Shown here: positions 55,113 to 64,000 of the stretch, in pieces
Layout of the letters: every line of letters starts with the position of its first letter
How positions within the stretch are numbered: the first letter of the stretch is position 1
Assembly: GCA_039829955.1 (NCBI GenBank)
Contig: CP140035.1
Coordinates: 496,001-560,000 of the forward strand
From: Buchnera aphidicola (Nurudea shiraii)
GTDB lineage: Bacteria; Pseudomonadota; Gammaproteobacteria; Enterobacterales; Enterobacteriaceae
Reading direction: 5' to 3'
Length of the DNA: 64,000 nt
The notes under the pieces: generated by a model
Seen by the model: the letters and a program-made list of their open reading frames with translations, nothing else
Told to the model about the DNA's origin: nothing
Databases searched by the model: none
Program-made: the position numbers and the translations under genes

Positions 55113-55724
55113 TTATTTAAAAATAACAAAAAACTTAGGTATTTTACTTTCGTAATCTCTTATTTCTTTATTATATTTTAAAGTTAAATCTATGTCATCT
55201 AATCCATTTAACATACAATGTTTATGAAAACTATTAATTTTAAATACATAACTCTCACTATCAATTAAAACTTTATTATTAACTAAATCTATAGTTATTA
55301 AAGTATTAAAGTTTTTAGAAGTTATTAAAAATAAATCATTTATAATATTTTCAGAAAGTTCAATAGGTAATAAATTATTTTTAATACTATTACTATAAAA
55401 AATATCAGAAAAACTAGACGCTAAAATCACCTTAAATCCATAGTCTACTAAAGCCCAGACAGCATGTTCTCTTGATGAACCACACCCAAAGTTATTTCTT
55501 GATAATAAAATAGTCGCATTTTTATAATATGGTTTATTTAAAATAAAATTAGAATTTAATACTAAGCCATTGTCATCTAAATATCTCCAGTTATAAAATA
55601 CATGTTTTCCAAATCCTGACTTATTAACTTTTTGCAAAAATTGCTTTGGAATAATTGAATCAGTATCCACATTAGACATATTTAAAGGTACTACAATCCC
55701 TGTATGACGAACAAATTTAGACAT
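55113..55724 (-). CDS. leuD: 3-isopropylmalate dehydratase small subunit
   Basis: LeuD pairs with LeuC to isomerise 2-isopropylmalate to 3-isopropylmalate. The 203 residues (E. coli 201) include HTGIVVPLNMSNVDTDSIIP at the N-terminus, LLSRNNFGCGSSREHAVWAL near residue 74, and FSDIFYSNSIKNNLLPI near 104. These hold the substrate-recognition loop. It lies 48 bases after leuC. Confidence 0.96.
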   Translation of the reverse strand: MSKFVRHTGIVVPLNMSNVDTDSIIPKQFLQKVNKSGFGKHVFYNWRYLDDNGLVLNSNFILNKPYYKNATILLSRNNFGCGSSREHAVWALVDYGFKVILASSFSDIFYSNSIKNNLLPIELSENIINDLFLITSKNFNTLITIDLVNNKVLIDSESYVFKINSFHKHCMLNGLDDIDLTLKYNKEIRDYESKIPKFFVIFK

Positions 55725-55772
55725 TTTACAACCTTCTTATATTAAATATAATATTTATAAAATTTTTCTGTT

Positions 55773-57173
55773 CTATATTAAACTTCTAACATCCACAAAA
55801 CGACCAAAAATTGCTGCTGCAGCTGCCATCATAGGACTAACTAAATGAGTTCTACCACCTCTTCCTTGACGTCCTTCAAAATTTCTATTACTAGTAGAAG
55901 CACAACGTTCCTTATTATTTAAATGATCTCCATTCATAGCCAAACACATAGAGCAACCAGGATAACGCCATTCAAACCCGGAGCGAAGAAAAATTTTATC
56001 TAATCCTTCTTTTTCTGCTTGTATCTTTACCAAACCAGATCCAGGAACAATAATTGCCTGTACAGTTTTAGCTACACGTCTATGCTCTACTATTTTTGCT
56101 ATACTACGTAAATCTTCTATTCTAGAATTAGTACAAGATCCAATAAAAACTTTATCAATAAGTACATCTTTTAAAAACATTCCAGGTTCCAGTCCCATAT
56201 ATTCTAATGATTTTTCTGCAGTGTCTTTTTCTAGAAAGTTATCATAAGAATCAAGATATGGAATTTTCTCGTCAATAGATATTACTTGACTAGGATTAGT
56301 TCCCCAAGTAACCTGAGGTAAAATAGTAGATACATCTAATATAAATTTTTTGTTAAACACTACTCCTATATCAGAATGCAAAGAATTCCAATATAATAAT
56401 GCATTTTCCCAATCTGTTTCTTTAGGAGAATATTTTTTATATTTTAAATACTTAAAAGTAATTACATCCGGAGCAATAATTCCAGATTTAGCACCCATTT
56501 CAATAACCATATTACACATAGTCATTCTACTTTCCATACTTAAATACGAAATAGTATTTCCAGAAAACTCTATCACATATCCAGTACCACCAGATACACC
56601 TAATTTTCGAATTATAAATAAAATTATATCTTTTGCTGTTGTTCCATAACTTATTTTACCATTTATTTCTATATTCATACTTTTAAATCGATTTTGCTTT
56701 AATGTTTGTGTAGATAACACATGTTCTACTTCTGATGTACCAATACCTAATGACAATGTTCCAAAAGCTCCATGGGTAGAAGTATGAGAATCTCCACATA
56801 CTATCAACATTCCAGGTAAAATCATACCTTGTTCAGGACTCACAACATGAACTATTCCTTGATTTAAATTATCTATTCCAAATAACTTAATATTAAATTC
56901 TTCACAATTTTTCTGTAATACATCCATTTGCTTTCTAGCTAATCTAGTAGCACAATTCATGTCTCTACTCACTGTCGGAACATTATGATCCATAGTAGCA
57001 AAAGTTTTTTTAGGCTGTCTTAACGTTCTATTTTTCAAACGTATTTCATGAAAAGCTTGAGGAGAAGTAACTTCATGAATTAAATGCAAATCTACATACA
57101 AAATTGGAGATTGATTATTTTCTTCACACACTACATGCGAATCAAACAATTTCTGATAGAGTGTCTTTTTCAT
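55773..57173 (-). CDS. leuC: 3-isopropylmalate dehydratase large subunit
   Basis: LeuC is the [4Fe-4S] aconitase-family subunit. The 466 residues equal E. coli. The cluster ligands are Cys in FIGSCTNSR near residue 347 and the CSMC pair in [11 protein letters not shown] near 407-410. TMDHNVPT and [14 protein letters not shown] are also conserved. Its start overlaps the leuB stop by four bases (ATGA), showing tight coupling. The carrier NfuA, which serves this enzyme in E. coli, is also encoded in the window. Confidence 0.97.
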   Translation of the reverse strand: MKKTLYQKLFDSHVVCEENNQSPILYVDLHLIHEVTSPQAFHEIRLKNRTLRQPKKTFATMDHNVPTVSRDMNCATRLARKQMDVLQKNCEEFNIKLFGIDNLNQGIVHVVSPEQGMILPGMLIVCGDSHTSTHGAFGTLSLGIGTSEVEHVLSTQTLKQNRFKSMNIEINGKISYGTTAKDIILFIIRKLGVSGGTGYVIEFSGNTISYLSMESRMTMCNMVIEMGAKSGIIAPDVITFKYLKYKKYSPKETDWENALLYWNSLHSDIGVVFNKKFILDVSTILPQVTWGTNPSQVISIDEKIPYLDSYDNFLEKDTAEKSLEYMGLEPGMFLKDVLIDKVFIGSCTNSRIEDLRSIAKIVEHRRVAKTVQAIIVPGSGLVKIQAEKEGLDKIFLRSGFEWRYPGCSMCLAMNGDHLNNKERCASTSNRNFEGRQGRGGRTHLVSPMMAAAAAIFGRFVDVRSLI

Positions 57174-58270
57174 TTTATTTCTCTGTGAGATAATAATTTA
57201 GAGATAATGTCACCCATTTCTCTAGTACTAATAAAATGACAATTATTACTTGATATATCTCTCGTTCTATAACCTAAATTTAAAACCTCGAAAATCACTG
57301 AATCAATAATATTCGCTATTGTATCTAATTTAAAACTATATCTTACTAACATACTTATAGAGAGAATTAAAGAAATAGGATTAGCTATATTTTTCCCTTG
57401 AATATCAGGAGCTGAACCACCTGATGGCTCATATAATCCAAACCTTTTCTCATTTATACTAGCAGATGGCAATAATCCTATAGATCCTGAAATCATTGCG
57501 CATGCGTCAGAAATTATATCCCCGAACAAATTAGAACATAATAATACATCAAAACTTTTTGGATCTTTAATAATTTGCATAACAGCATTATCAATATATA
57601 AATGAGATAATTTTACCTCTGGATAATCTATAGCTATACTATTTACTGTTTCTCTCCATAAAATAGAAGTATCTAATACATTAGCTTTATCTATTGAAGT
57701 AAGTTTACATTTTCTACTTAATGCCAATTTAAATGCCATGCGAGCAATTCTCTCAATTTCAAACTGATAATATATTTCAGTGTCAAACGAATACTTTTTT
57801 AAATCCTTATATTGAGTACCTCTAGGAGTTCCGAAATAAATACCCCCTATCAATTCACGCACACATAAAATATTAAATCCTCCTCTAACGATTTGAAAAC
57901 GAAGTGGCGATAACTTTTCTAATCCAGGATATAACTGAGAAGGCCTTAAATTCGCAAATAAATTAAAATATTTCCTCAAAGGAAGTAAAGAAGCTCTTTC
58001 AGGTTGTAAATGAAGAGGTAGTTTACTCCATTTTGGACCTCCTACTGCCCCAAATAAAATAGCATCAGAATTTCTACATCCTTCTAATGTATTTTTAGGC
58101 AATGCCATGCCATGTCTATCTATCGCAATCCCTCCAATATCATATTCCTTCGTTTTAATATTTAAACCAAATTTTTTTCGAAGAACATTTAAAATTTTAT
58201 ATCCTTCCTGCATTATTTCAGGTCCAATACCATCACCTGGTAAAATAGAAATTTTATACTTTTGATTCAT
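57170..58270 (-). CDS. leuB: 3-isopropylmalate dehydrogenase
   Basis: LeuB oxidatively decarboxylates 3-isopropylmalate with NAD+. The 366 residues (E. coli 363) show [15 protein letters not shown] near residue 9, [10 protein letters not shown] near 72, [10 protein letters not shown] near 138, and the metal/NAD signature [21 protein letters not shown] near 248, and [18 protein letters not shown]. It is the first gene in the order leuB-leuC-leuD-leuA, where E. coli has leuA first. GAAAGGA precedes the ATG at a long spacing. Confidence 0.97.
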   Translation of the reverse strand: MNQKYKISILPGDGIGPEIMQEGYKILNVLRKKFGLNIKTKEYDIGGIAIDRHGMALPKNTLEGCRNSDAILFGAVGGPKWSKLPLHLQPERASLLPLRKYFNLFANLRPSQLYPGLEKLSPLRFQIVRGGFNILCVRELIGGIYFGTPRGTQYKDLKKYSFDTEIYYQFEIERIARMAFKLALSRKCKLTSIDKANVLDTSILWRETVNSIAIDYPEVKLSHLYIDNAVMQIIKDPKSFDVLLCSNLFGDIISDACAMISGSIGLLPSASINEKRFGLYEPSGGSAPDIQGKNIANPISLILSISMLVRYSFKLDTIANIIDSVIFEVLNLGYRTRDISSNNCHFISTREMGDIISKLLSHREIK

Positions 58271-59144
58271 ATACAGTTCAAATTCCTTTCTTTAAAATAT
58301 TAAAATTTTTGTACATTAGATAACAAACTTTTTTAAAATACATAAAAAATTATTGTTTTAATAAAAATAATTAACTTAAAAACTTTATTAACTGAAATTT
58401 AAATATACTGACTTTCAATCAAACATCTGTAATCAATGAAAAAACAACACATATCTCAATACTTATCTCTAAAAACTACGAGAAATTGTTATTTTAAAAA
58501 TAATATCTTTTAAATAAATTTTCAATTGTATTAATTAATCATTAATAAATATTATTACTATATAATATTTTTATTTTCTATTAAAATAGAATATTTAAAA
58601 AAACAATTTCAAAAAATAAAAACAATCATACTCTCGAGAACACGATTTCTAAAATATTATACAAAAAACTTTTCTTAATTTTATACTTTAAAAATAACTA
58701 CTCGAATGTTTGAATAAAAATCATTATTGTAATAAAAATAAAAAATCTAATTTATTAATATGAATGAATATCGAAATGTTTTATAAAATTTAACACTAAT
58801 GACTTTGAAAATTTAATCAAAACATATTTAAATTTCTATTCATATAAAAATAAAAATTCTGTAAAAACATATTAATTATTATAACTATATGAAATTAAGC
58901 AATCACATATGATAATATATCTTTTTCATACAATAACAAAACTTAAAATTTTTCATAAATGTTATTGCAATAAGAATTAATTCTAATGTAAAATTTAATT
59001 TCATTTTCACAAATATATTAGAAATAGTATCTCATATTTTCAATACAATTTTATCTTTTAAATTCTGCATTTAAAATATAAAAAATTCTATTGTTTAATT
59101 TTTAATATATTTTAGTGAATTACAAATATATATATTTTATACAA
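58271..59144. other. Spacer between divergent leuB and hemW
   Basis: About 870 very AT-rich bases. In E. coli a run of genes (including yggS, yggT, yggU and rdgB) lies between yqgF and hemW. Here the leu cluster and this spacer occupy the interval. I see no ORF or RNA gene. It may contain the plasmid/chromosome junction and the leuB promoter. Confidence 0.55.
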
Positions 59145-60279
59145 ATGTCAAACTTACCTCCATTAAGTCTATATATACATATTCCTTGGTGCACTAGAAT
59201 ATGTCCCTATTGCAATTTTAATGTATTTAAAAAAAAGCAAAATATTCAAGAAAAAAAATATATAGAACACCTTTTAAAAGATTTTAAAAACGATATCTTA
59301 TTATCTTCAAACAGAAAGATTAAAACAATTTTTATAGGAGGGGGGACTCCTAGTTTGTTAAGTAAAAAATCTATTAAATACTTATTAGATTCCATAAGAG
59401 AAATAACATTTATTTCTAAATTTTCTGAAATTACTATTGAATCTAATTCTACAATATCAGAAATTAAAAAATTTTTAGATTATAAAAAACTTGGAATAAA
59501 CCGATTTTCTATAGGAATGCAAACTTTTAACAAAAAACAATTAAAAATATTAAAAAAAGATCCAAATAATAAAACAATACTTAATACTATAAAAAATTTC
59601 AAAAATTTTAAAATAAATAACATAAATCTCGAATTAATGTATGGTCTACCTCAACAAACTTTAAAAACAGCTTTATTAGATCTAACATCTATTATTCAAT
59701 TAAATTCACAACATATTTCTTGGTATCCTCTATATCTTGAACCTCATACCCCATTTTATTCAAATAAAATAATGTTACCTAACCATGACATTTTATGGGA
59801 TATATACGTACAAGGAGAAAAAATGCTAAAACAAGCAGGATACAAAAAATATGCAATATCTTCTTATTCAAAAAAAAAAATATAATTGCCGTCATAATTT
59901 AAATTATTGGAGATTTGGAGATTATATTGGAATTGGTTGTGGAGCTCATGGAAAAATAACACAACAAAACGGAGACATAATAAGAACCATAAAAGAAAAC
60001 AATCCAAAATACTTCATTCAAGGAAAATACATAAACAAAAAATATGTGGTTTCAAAAAACGTAATACCATATGAATTTTTTTCAAATCGTTTTAGATTAT
60101 ATGAACCAACTTTAAGAACCCACTTTGAAAAATATACAAACATTCAAGAATGTACAATTCAAAATAAAATTAAAAAATCTATTTCAAAAAAATATTTAAT
60201 ACAAACAAGAAAACATTGGAAAACTACGAAAAAAGGAAAATTGTTCTTAGATTTTCTTTTAGAAGTGTTTTTGAAATAA
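59145..60279 (+). CDS. hemW: HemW (YggW) radical-SAM heme chaperone-like protein, split by a frame error at an 11-A tract
   Basis: This is a HemN/HemW-family radical SAM protein; E. coli HemW binds heme and is thought to act in heme delivery. The start MSNLPPLSLYIHIPWC aligns with E. coli; ten upstream codons from a GTG at 59115 are unrelated. The [4Fe-4S] motif is CTRICPYC near residue 17-24, and GGGTPSLL is near 67. The first part reads to KYAISSYSKKKI and stops at 59885 after 11 adenines. One base out of frame the family sequence continues at once (YNCRHNLNYWRFGDYIGIGC followed by GAHGK) to 60279. Deleting one A, or adding two, gives an intact protein. Both halves look conserved, so slippage rescue or a recent break are the options. 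Confidence 0.85.
59870..59880 (+). repeat. Eleven-adenine tract with frame error in hemW
   Basis: Eleven consecutive A residues sit exactly where the hemW reading frame breaks. The downstream frame matches E. coli HemW directly after the run. Confidence 0.85.
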
Positions 60280-60520
60280 AATCATATAAATTATAATAAT
60301 AATTTAAAAAAATTAAAGTAAAAGATATTAAAATTTATTATTGTAAAATTCGAAACATATAAATAACTTTGATTATATAAAATATGTAAATATAGTTATA
60401 CATGAATTTAAACATGAATAATACATAAATATTTGAAATATAATATTAATATATTAACCTATATATTAATATTAAAAAACTTTAACAACTAAAATATACA
60501 ATATTAATATTGAGAAAAAT

Positions 60521-61552
60521 ATGTTATTTTCCCAATTAGTTTTAAACTGGTACCACCAAAATGGTAGAAAGAGTTTACCTTGGAAAAAAGATAAAAACCC
60601 ATATAAAGTCTGGATATCAGAAATTATGTTACAACAAACACAAGTAAAAACTGTGATTCCATATTACAAAAAATTTATAAAAAAATTTCCTAATGTTAAT
60701 ATACTAGCACATACTACTATCAATCACATACTTAATGCATGGAGTGGATTAGGATATTACAATAGAGCTCACAACATTTATCGTACTGCAAATATTATTG
60801 TAAAAAACTATCAAGGAAAATTTCCAGACAATTTAATTGACATTATTAAATTACCGGGAATAGGACGTACTACAGCAGGAGCTATTTTATCATTTGGATT
60901 CAATTTATATGCCTGTATTCTTGAATGTAATATAAAAAGGCTTTTATTAAGATATTTTAACTTACATAATTATAATACAAAACATATTGATAAAAAATTA
61001 TGGTCTATTATAAATCTATTAACACCTATACATAAAACAAGTCAATTTAATCAAGCTATAATGGATATAGGAGCTTTAATTTGTTTAAAATCTTTACCTA
61101 AATGTTATATTTGTCCTATAAACAAAACATGTTTATTTTTTATTCAAAAACAAAAAATTGAAAAATTTATATATACACCAAAAAAACAAAAAAAAACTGA
61201 AAACATCTTTTTATTAATTATACAATACAAAAATTTAATGTTTTTATGTAAAAGTAGTATAAACAAGATATGGAAAGGATTATATTGTTTTCCAACATTT
61301 TACAATCAATTAGAAATATTAAAATGGATAAAAGAAAATAACATTAAAATAAAAAGTCAAAAAATGTTTGAAAAATTTATATATAAAATTTCCCATATAC
61401 ATTTTTTTTGTACCCCTATAAAAATAAAAATAACAAATTCATATTTTATAAATGAAATTAAACAGAGCATGTGGCTTAATGTTTTAAAACCTCAATGTGT
61501 AGGATTATCAACTCTTACAAAAAAAGTTATAAAAATATGTCTTATTACTTAA
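60521..61552 (+). CDS. mutY: A/G-specific adenine glycosylase MutY
   Basis: MutY removes adenine mispaired with 8-oxoguanine, limiting G:C to T:A mutation. It has 343 residues (E. coli 350). The helix-hairpin-helix LPGIGRTTAGAI is near residue 112, and the catalytic Glu is in SEIMLQQTQV near 37. The [4Fe-4S] ligands have the exact spacing C-x6-C-x2-C-x5-C (CLKSLPKCYICPINKTC). The C-terminal recognition domain is Lys-rich but present. It precedes yggX, as in E. coli. Confidence 0.96.
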   Translation: MLFSQLVLNWYHQNGRKSLPWKKDKNPYKVWISEIMLQQTQVKTVIPYYKKFIKKFPNVNILAHTTINHILNAWSGLGYYNRAHNIYRTANIIVKNYQGKFPDNLIDIIKLPGIGRTTAGAILSFGFNLYACILECNIKRLLLRYFNLHNYNTKHIDKKLWSIINLLTPIHKTSQFNQAIMDIGALICLKSLPKCYICPINKTCLFFIQKQKIEKFIYTPKKQKKTENIFLLIIQYKNLMFLCKSSINKIWKGLYCFPTFYNQLEILKWIKENNIKIKSQKMFEKFIYKISHIHFFCTPIKIKITNSYFINEIKQSMWLNVLKPQCVGLSTLTKKVIKICLIT

Positions 61553-61578
61553 AATTAACTAGAAGGCTTGAATACAAA

Positions 61579-61824
61579 ATGGAAAAAAAAATTTTTTGTC
61601 GTTTTCTTAAAAAATATACGTTAAGCCTAGATAATCCTCCATATCCAGGGAAAATAGGCCAGAAAATTTATGAAAATATTTCAAAATTAGCATGGAAACA
61701 ATGGATTATTCAGCAAACTAAAATAATTAATGAAAAAAAACTAAATATGTTAAATCATCAAGATCGAAAAAATTTAGAGAAATATATGATAAACTTTCTT
61801 TTTTTGAAAAAAACTAAAAAATAG
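61579..61824 (+). CDS. yggX: YggX family Fe(II)-trafficking protein
   Basis: This small cytosolic protein is linked to protection of Fe-S clusters from oxidative damage. From the ATG at 61579 the 81 residues align with E. coli YggX: IFCRFLKKYTLSLDNPPYPG, then KLAWKQWIIQQTKIINEKKL and MINFLF. A longer frame overlapping mutY is open but unrelated. The C-terminus is about 10 residues shorter than the 91 of E. coli. It lies 26 bases after mutY. Confidence 0.93.
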   Translation: MEKKIFCRFLKKYTLSLDNPPYPGKIGQKIYENISKLAWKQWIIQQTKIINEKKLNMLNHQDRKNLEKYMINFLFLKKTKK

Positions 61825-61900
61825 TAACATTATATATTCAAAATTTTACTAAAACTAAAATAAAAATAATTATTATTTAAAATAAATATTATATAAAATT

Positions 61901-62716
61901 ATGAATTTTACATATAACTACTCACAAAAAAAACAATATAACGTCCTAATATTTGATTCAGGTTTAGGAGGTTTGTCTATTTATAAAAAAATGCAACACC
62001 GTTTTCCTAACATAAATTACATTTACGTGTTTGACAACGAATGTTTTCCATACGGAAATAAAGAAATATCCTTTATTTTTGAAAGATGTTCGAAAATAAT
62101 TGAACTAGTATCTAAAAAAATACATATTTCTACAATGATATTAGCATGCAATACAATTAGTGTAACTAGTTTAATGTCATTAAAAAAAACTTTTAACTTT
62201 CCTATAATTGGAATTACTCCAGATATAAAAAAATCTATAAAAATAACTCGAACTAAAACTATTGGATTATTAGCAACCAAAGTTACTATTCACCATGATA
62301 GCATTCAAAAAAAAATTGCATCATTACTACCTGAAATTATTATAAAAACATTATATAATAATAATTTAGTAAAATTAGCAGAAAAAAAAATAAAATATAA
62401 TTTTGTTAATAAAAAAGAAATAAGTAATATAATGAAACCATGGTATTCAAAAACAAATAATGTTGATACAATCATACTAGGTTGTACTCACTTTAACTTT
62501 CTAAAATATGAAATCCAACAACTGTTCTCTAAAAAAATTTGTATACTTAATTCCAATATAAAAATATCAAAAAAATTTTTTAATATCTTAAAAAATAATT
62601 ACATTAAAAAAAATAAAAACATTGTATTTTTTTCAAAGTTTGAAAAAAATCATATATATATATTAAATTTGTTTAAAACATACAAATTCTCAAAATTTAA
62701 AAAACTAAATATTTAA
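61901..62716 (+). CDS. murI: Glutamate racemase
   Basis: MurI makes D-glutamate for peptidoglycan. The 271 residues (E. coli 285) contain FDSGLGGLSIYKKM near residue 18, FDNECFPYGN near 46, and the two catalytic cysteines in LACNTISVTS near 84 and ILGCTHFNFL near 196. The N-terminal extension that in E. coli binds the activator UDP-MurNAc-L-Ala is shortened. The tail is very Lys-rich. Confidence 0.94.
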   Translation: MNFTYNYSQKKQYNVLIFDSGLGGLSIYKKMQHRFPNINYIYVFDNECFPYGNKEISFIFERCSKIIELVSKKIHISTMILACNTISVTSLMSLKKTFNFPIIGITPDIKKSIKITRTKTIGLLATKVTIHHDSIQKKIASLLPEIIIKTLYNNNLVKLAEKKIKYNFVNKKEISNIMKPWYSKTNNVDTIILGCTHFNFLKYEIQQLFSKKICILNSNIKISKKFFNILKNNYIKKNKNIVFFSKFEKNHIYILNLFKTYKFSKFKKLNI

Positions 62717-62801
62717 AAAAATATATTTACATTTTAATAAATCTAATTCCAGTTAATATTTTAAAATATTTTAAAATACTATGATTTAACAAAACTACTA
62801 A

Positions 62802-64000
62802 TTAAAAAAACTTTTTAAATATATTTATATATCTTAATAAATCTTTTAAAAGTAGTATATTTTTAAAATCATTATAATTCAATTTCAATAAATATATAAT
62901 TTTTTTGGTATATTTATTAATACTATCTTGATTTATTTTTTTATTGCAATATTGAATCCAAAAAATTCTTTCTGTATGATTTAACATATGAGAAAAATTT
63001 CTAGCTATACACCGTTTCAATAAAGATCTTACTTTACTACTAGAAATAAATAAATTTCTATTAAATACATTTTCCTTAAGAAATGCTCGTATAATTTTAA
63101 TTACTTTTTTTTCTGAACTACTAAAAAAATTATCATAAATTTGTAAATCTATATCATTTTTTTTAGAAAAAACAAAGCAACTATTAATAAATTGTATTTT
63201 TTTCTTTAAAAAATGATTACTACGTATTAATGATAAATTTTTGTTACATACTAAATAATTTATTCCTAATTTTAACATTCTTTTTGAACTAATAACATTT
63301 GTAGGTGCTAACATCGGACATCGATTCATATAGACAAACACAATTCCATATTCAAAAAGTTTTTTATAATTTAACATCTCAGTTGTAATATTTAAAAAAT
63401 ATGCCAAAAATTTTTTAAAACTTTTCGTTAAATCAAATCCAATTAATATATTTTGATTATAAAAATTCCATGAAATTGGAGCAATTACACTAATGTTTTT
63501 CCTTTCAGATCCGAAAAACCTAGAAATATATATCAAAGGCTTAATATTATAAATATCAACTATTTTTAATAATTCTTGTTTTTTACGATATTTAAAAAAG
63601 TAATTAAACAACCTAGGTTGCTTATTTTTCAACAATTTCGCTACTTCAAGAGTAGCTTGAACGTCACTAATAGCACTATGCGCATGACTATGATCAATAT
63701 TATTAAATTTTGATATATTAGATAATTTGAAACTAGGAACTTTTAAATTTTTCTTAAAAGGCCAATTTATACCATTAGGCCGTAATACATAACAAGCTCG
63801 TAATACGTCTAACATATCCCATCTAGAATTGTTATTTTTCCAACTCCATTCATAAGGATCGATGAAATTACGATAAAAAATATTTCTCGTGATTTCATCG
63901 TCAAAATGAATATTATTGTAACCAACAATACATGTATTAGGTTTGGAAAATTGTTCATAAATTTTACTGGAAAATTCAAACTCATTTGTACCATATTTTC
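62802..64000 (-). CDS. sbcB: Exonuclease I (5' part cut by window edge)
   Basis: SbcB is a 3'-5' single-strand DNA exonuclease of the DnaQ family. The frame is open from the right window edge: KYGTNEFEFSSKIYEQF, then YNNIHFDDEITRNIFYRNF and SRWDMLDVLRACYVLRPNGI, all matching E. coli. The C-terminal active-site motif is in HSHAHSAISDVQATLEVAK, with the conserved His and Asp. About 400 residues are visible; roughly the first 80 of the E. coli 475 lie outside. The methionine at 63815 is internal and not a start. Confidence 0.93.
   Translation of the reverse strand, partial: KYGTNEFEFSSKIYEQFSKPNTCIVGYNNIHFDDEITRNIFYRNFIDPYEWSWKNNNSRWDMLDVLRACYVLRPNGINWPFKKNLKVPSFKLSNISKFNNIDHSHAHSAISDVQATLEVAKLLKNKQPRLFNYFFKYRKKQELLKIVDIYNIKPLIYISRFFGSERKNISVIAPISWNFYNQNILIGFDLTKSFKKFLAYFLNITTEMLNYKKLFEYGIVFVYMNRCPMLAPTNVISSKRMLKLGINYLVCNKNLSLIRSNHFLKKKIQFINSCFVFSKKNDIDLQIYDNFFSSSEKKVIKIIRAFLKENVFNRNLFISSSKVRSLLKRCIARNFSHMLNHTERIFWIQYCNKKINQDSINKYTKKIIYLLKLNYNDFKNILLLKDLLRYINIFKKFF

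Noticed and set aside
63809..63994. Separate small gene at the right edge, minus strand
   Set aside because: It is an out-of-frame shadow; the frame of sbcB itself continues unbroken to the window edge with clear Exonuclease I similarity.

Overview
The window reads as a chromosome segment of Buchnera aphidicola, the obligate nutritional endosymbiont of aphids. This identification is inferred from gene content, order and base composition; no database was consulted. The DNA is extremely AT-rich, with spacers that are almost only A and T. Nearly every protein is a close, slightly shortened relative of an E. coli K-12 protein. E. coli gene order survives in blocks from which neighbours have dropped out. 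There are no insertion sequences, phage genes or CRISPR arrays. The leucine genes lie on the chromosome. As far as I recall, that is known for Buchnera of Pemphiginae (Eriosomatinae) and Chaitophorinae, whereas most other lineages carry them on a plasmid, so a gall-aphid (for example Baizongia-type) symbiont is the best guess.

Layout. Bases 1-8300 hold dnaX, ybaB, htpG, adk, tRNA-Arg, folD, cysS, ybeD and cspE. Bases 8500-12050 (minus strand) hold a detached half rRNA operon: promoter, tRNA-Glu, 23S, 5S, terminator, with no 16S gene. Bases 12066-15114 hold aroE-tsaC (minus) and def-fmt (plus). Bases 15535-36099 (minus) hold one unbroken co-directional block: fkpA, tusDCB, the str operon (rpsL, rpsG, fusA, tuf), the S10 operon, the spc operon with secY and rpmJ, and the alpha operon ending in rplQ. 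Bases 36788-44283 hold tsgA, trpS, rpe, aroB, aroK, tRNA-Ser, deoD and deoB. Bases 45193-53010 hold ansA, nfuA, bioH, ssb, dnaB, gshB, yqgE and yqgF. Bases 53168-58270 (minus) hold the leucine genes in the permuted order leuB-leuC-leuD-leuA. Bases 59145-64000 hold hemW, mutY, yggX, murI and sbcB, the last cut by the window edge.

Function. The content is core translation, replication, chaperones, sulfur-relay tRNA modification and Fe-S handling. Added to it are pieces of the symbiotic supply role: leucine (leuABCD) and the shikimate route to aromatic amino acids (aroE, aroB, aroK). Repair and regulation are minimal.

The most notable signal is that three conserved genes (rpmC, tsgA, hemW) are each split by a one-base frame error exactly at a run of 10 or 11 adenines. 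All three are otherwise well conserved. This fits rescue by slippage at poly(A) tracts rather than simple gene death. The second is the leuBCDA order, which is what a circular leu plasmid opened between leuA and leuB and inserted between yqgF and hemW would leave. I found no evidence for a wholly new defence, mobile or biosynthetic system.
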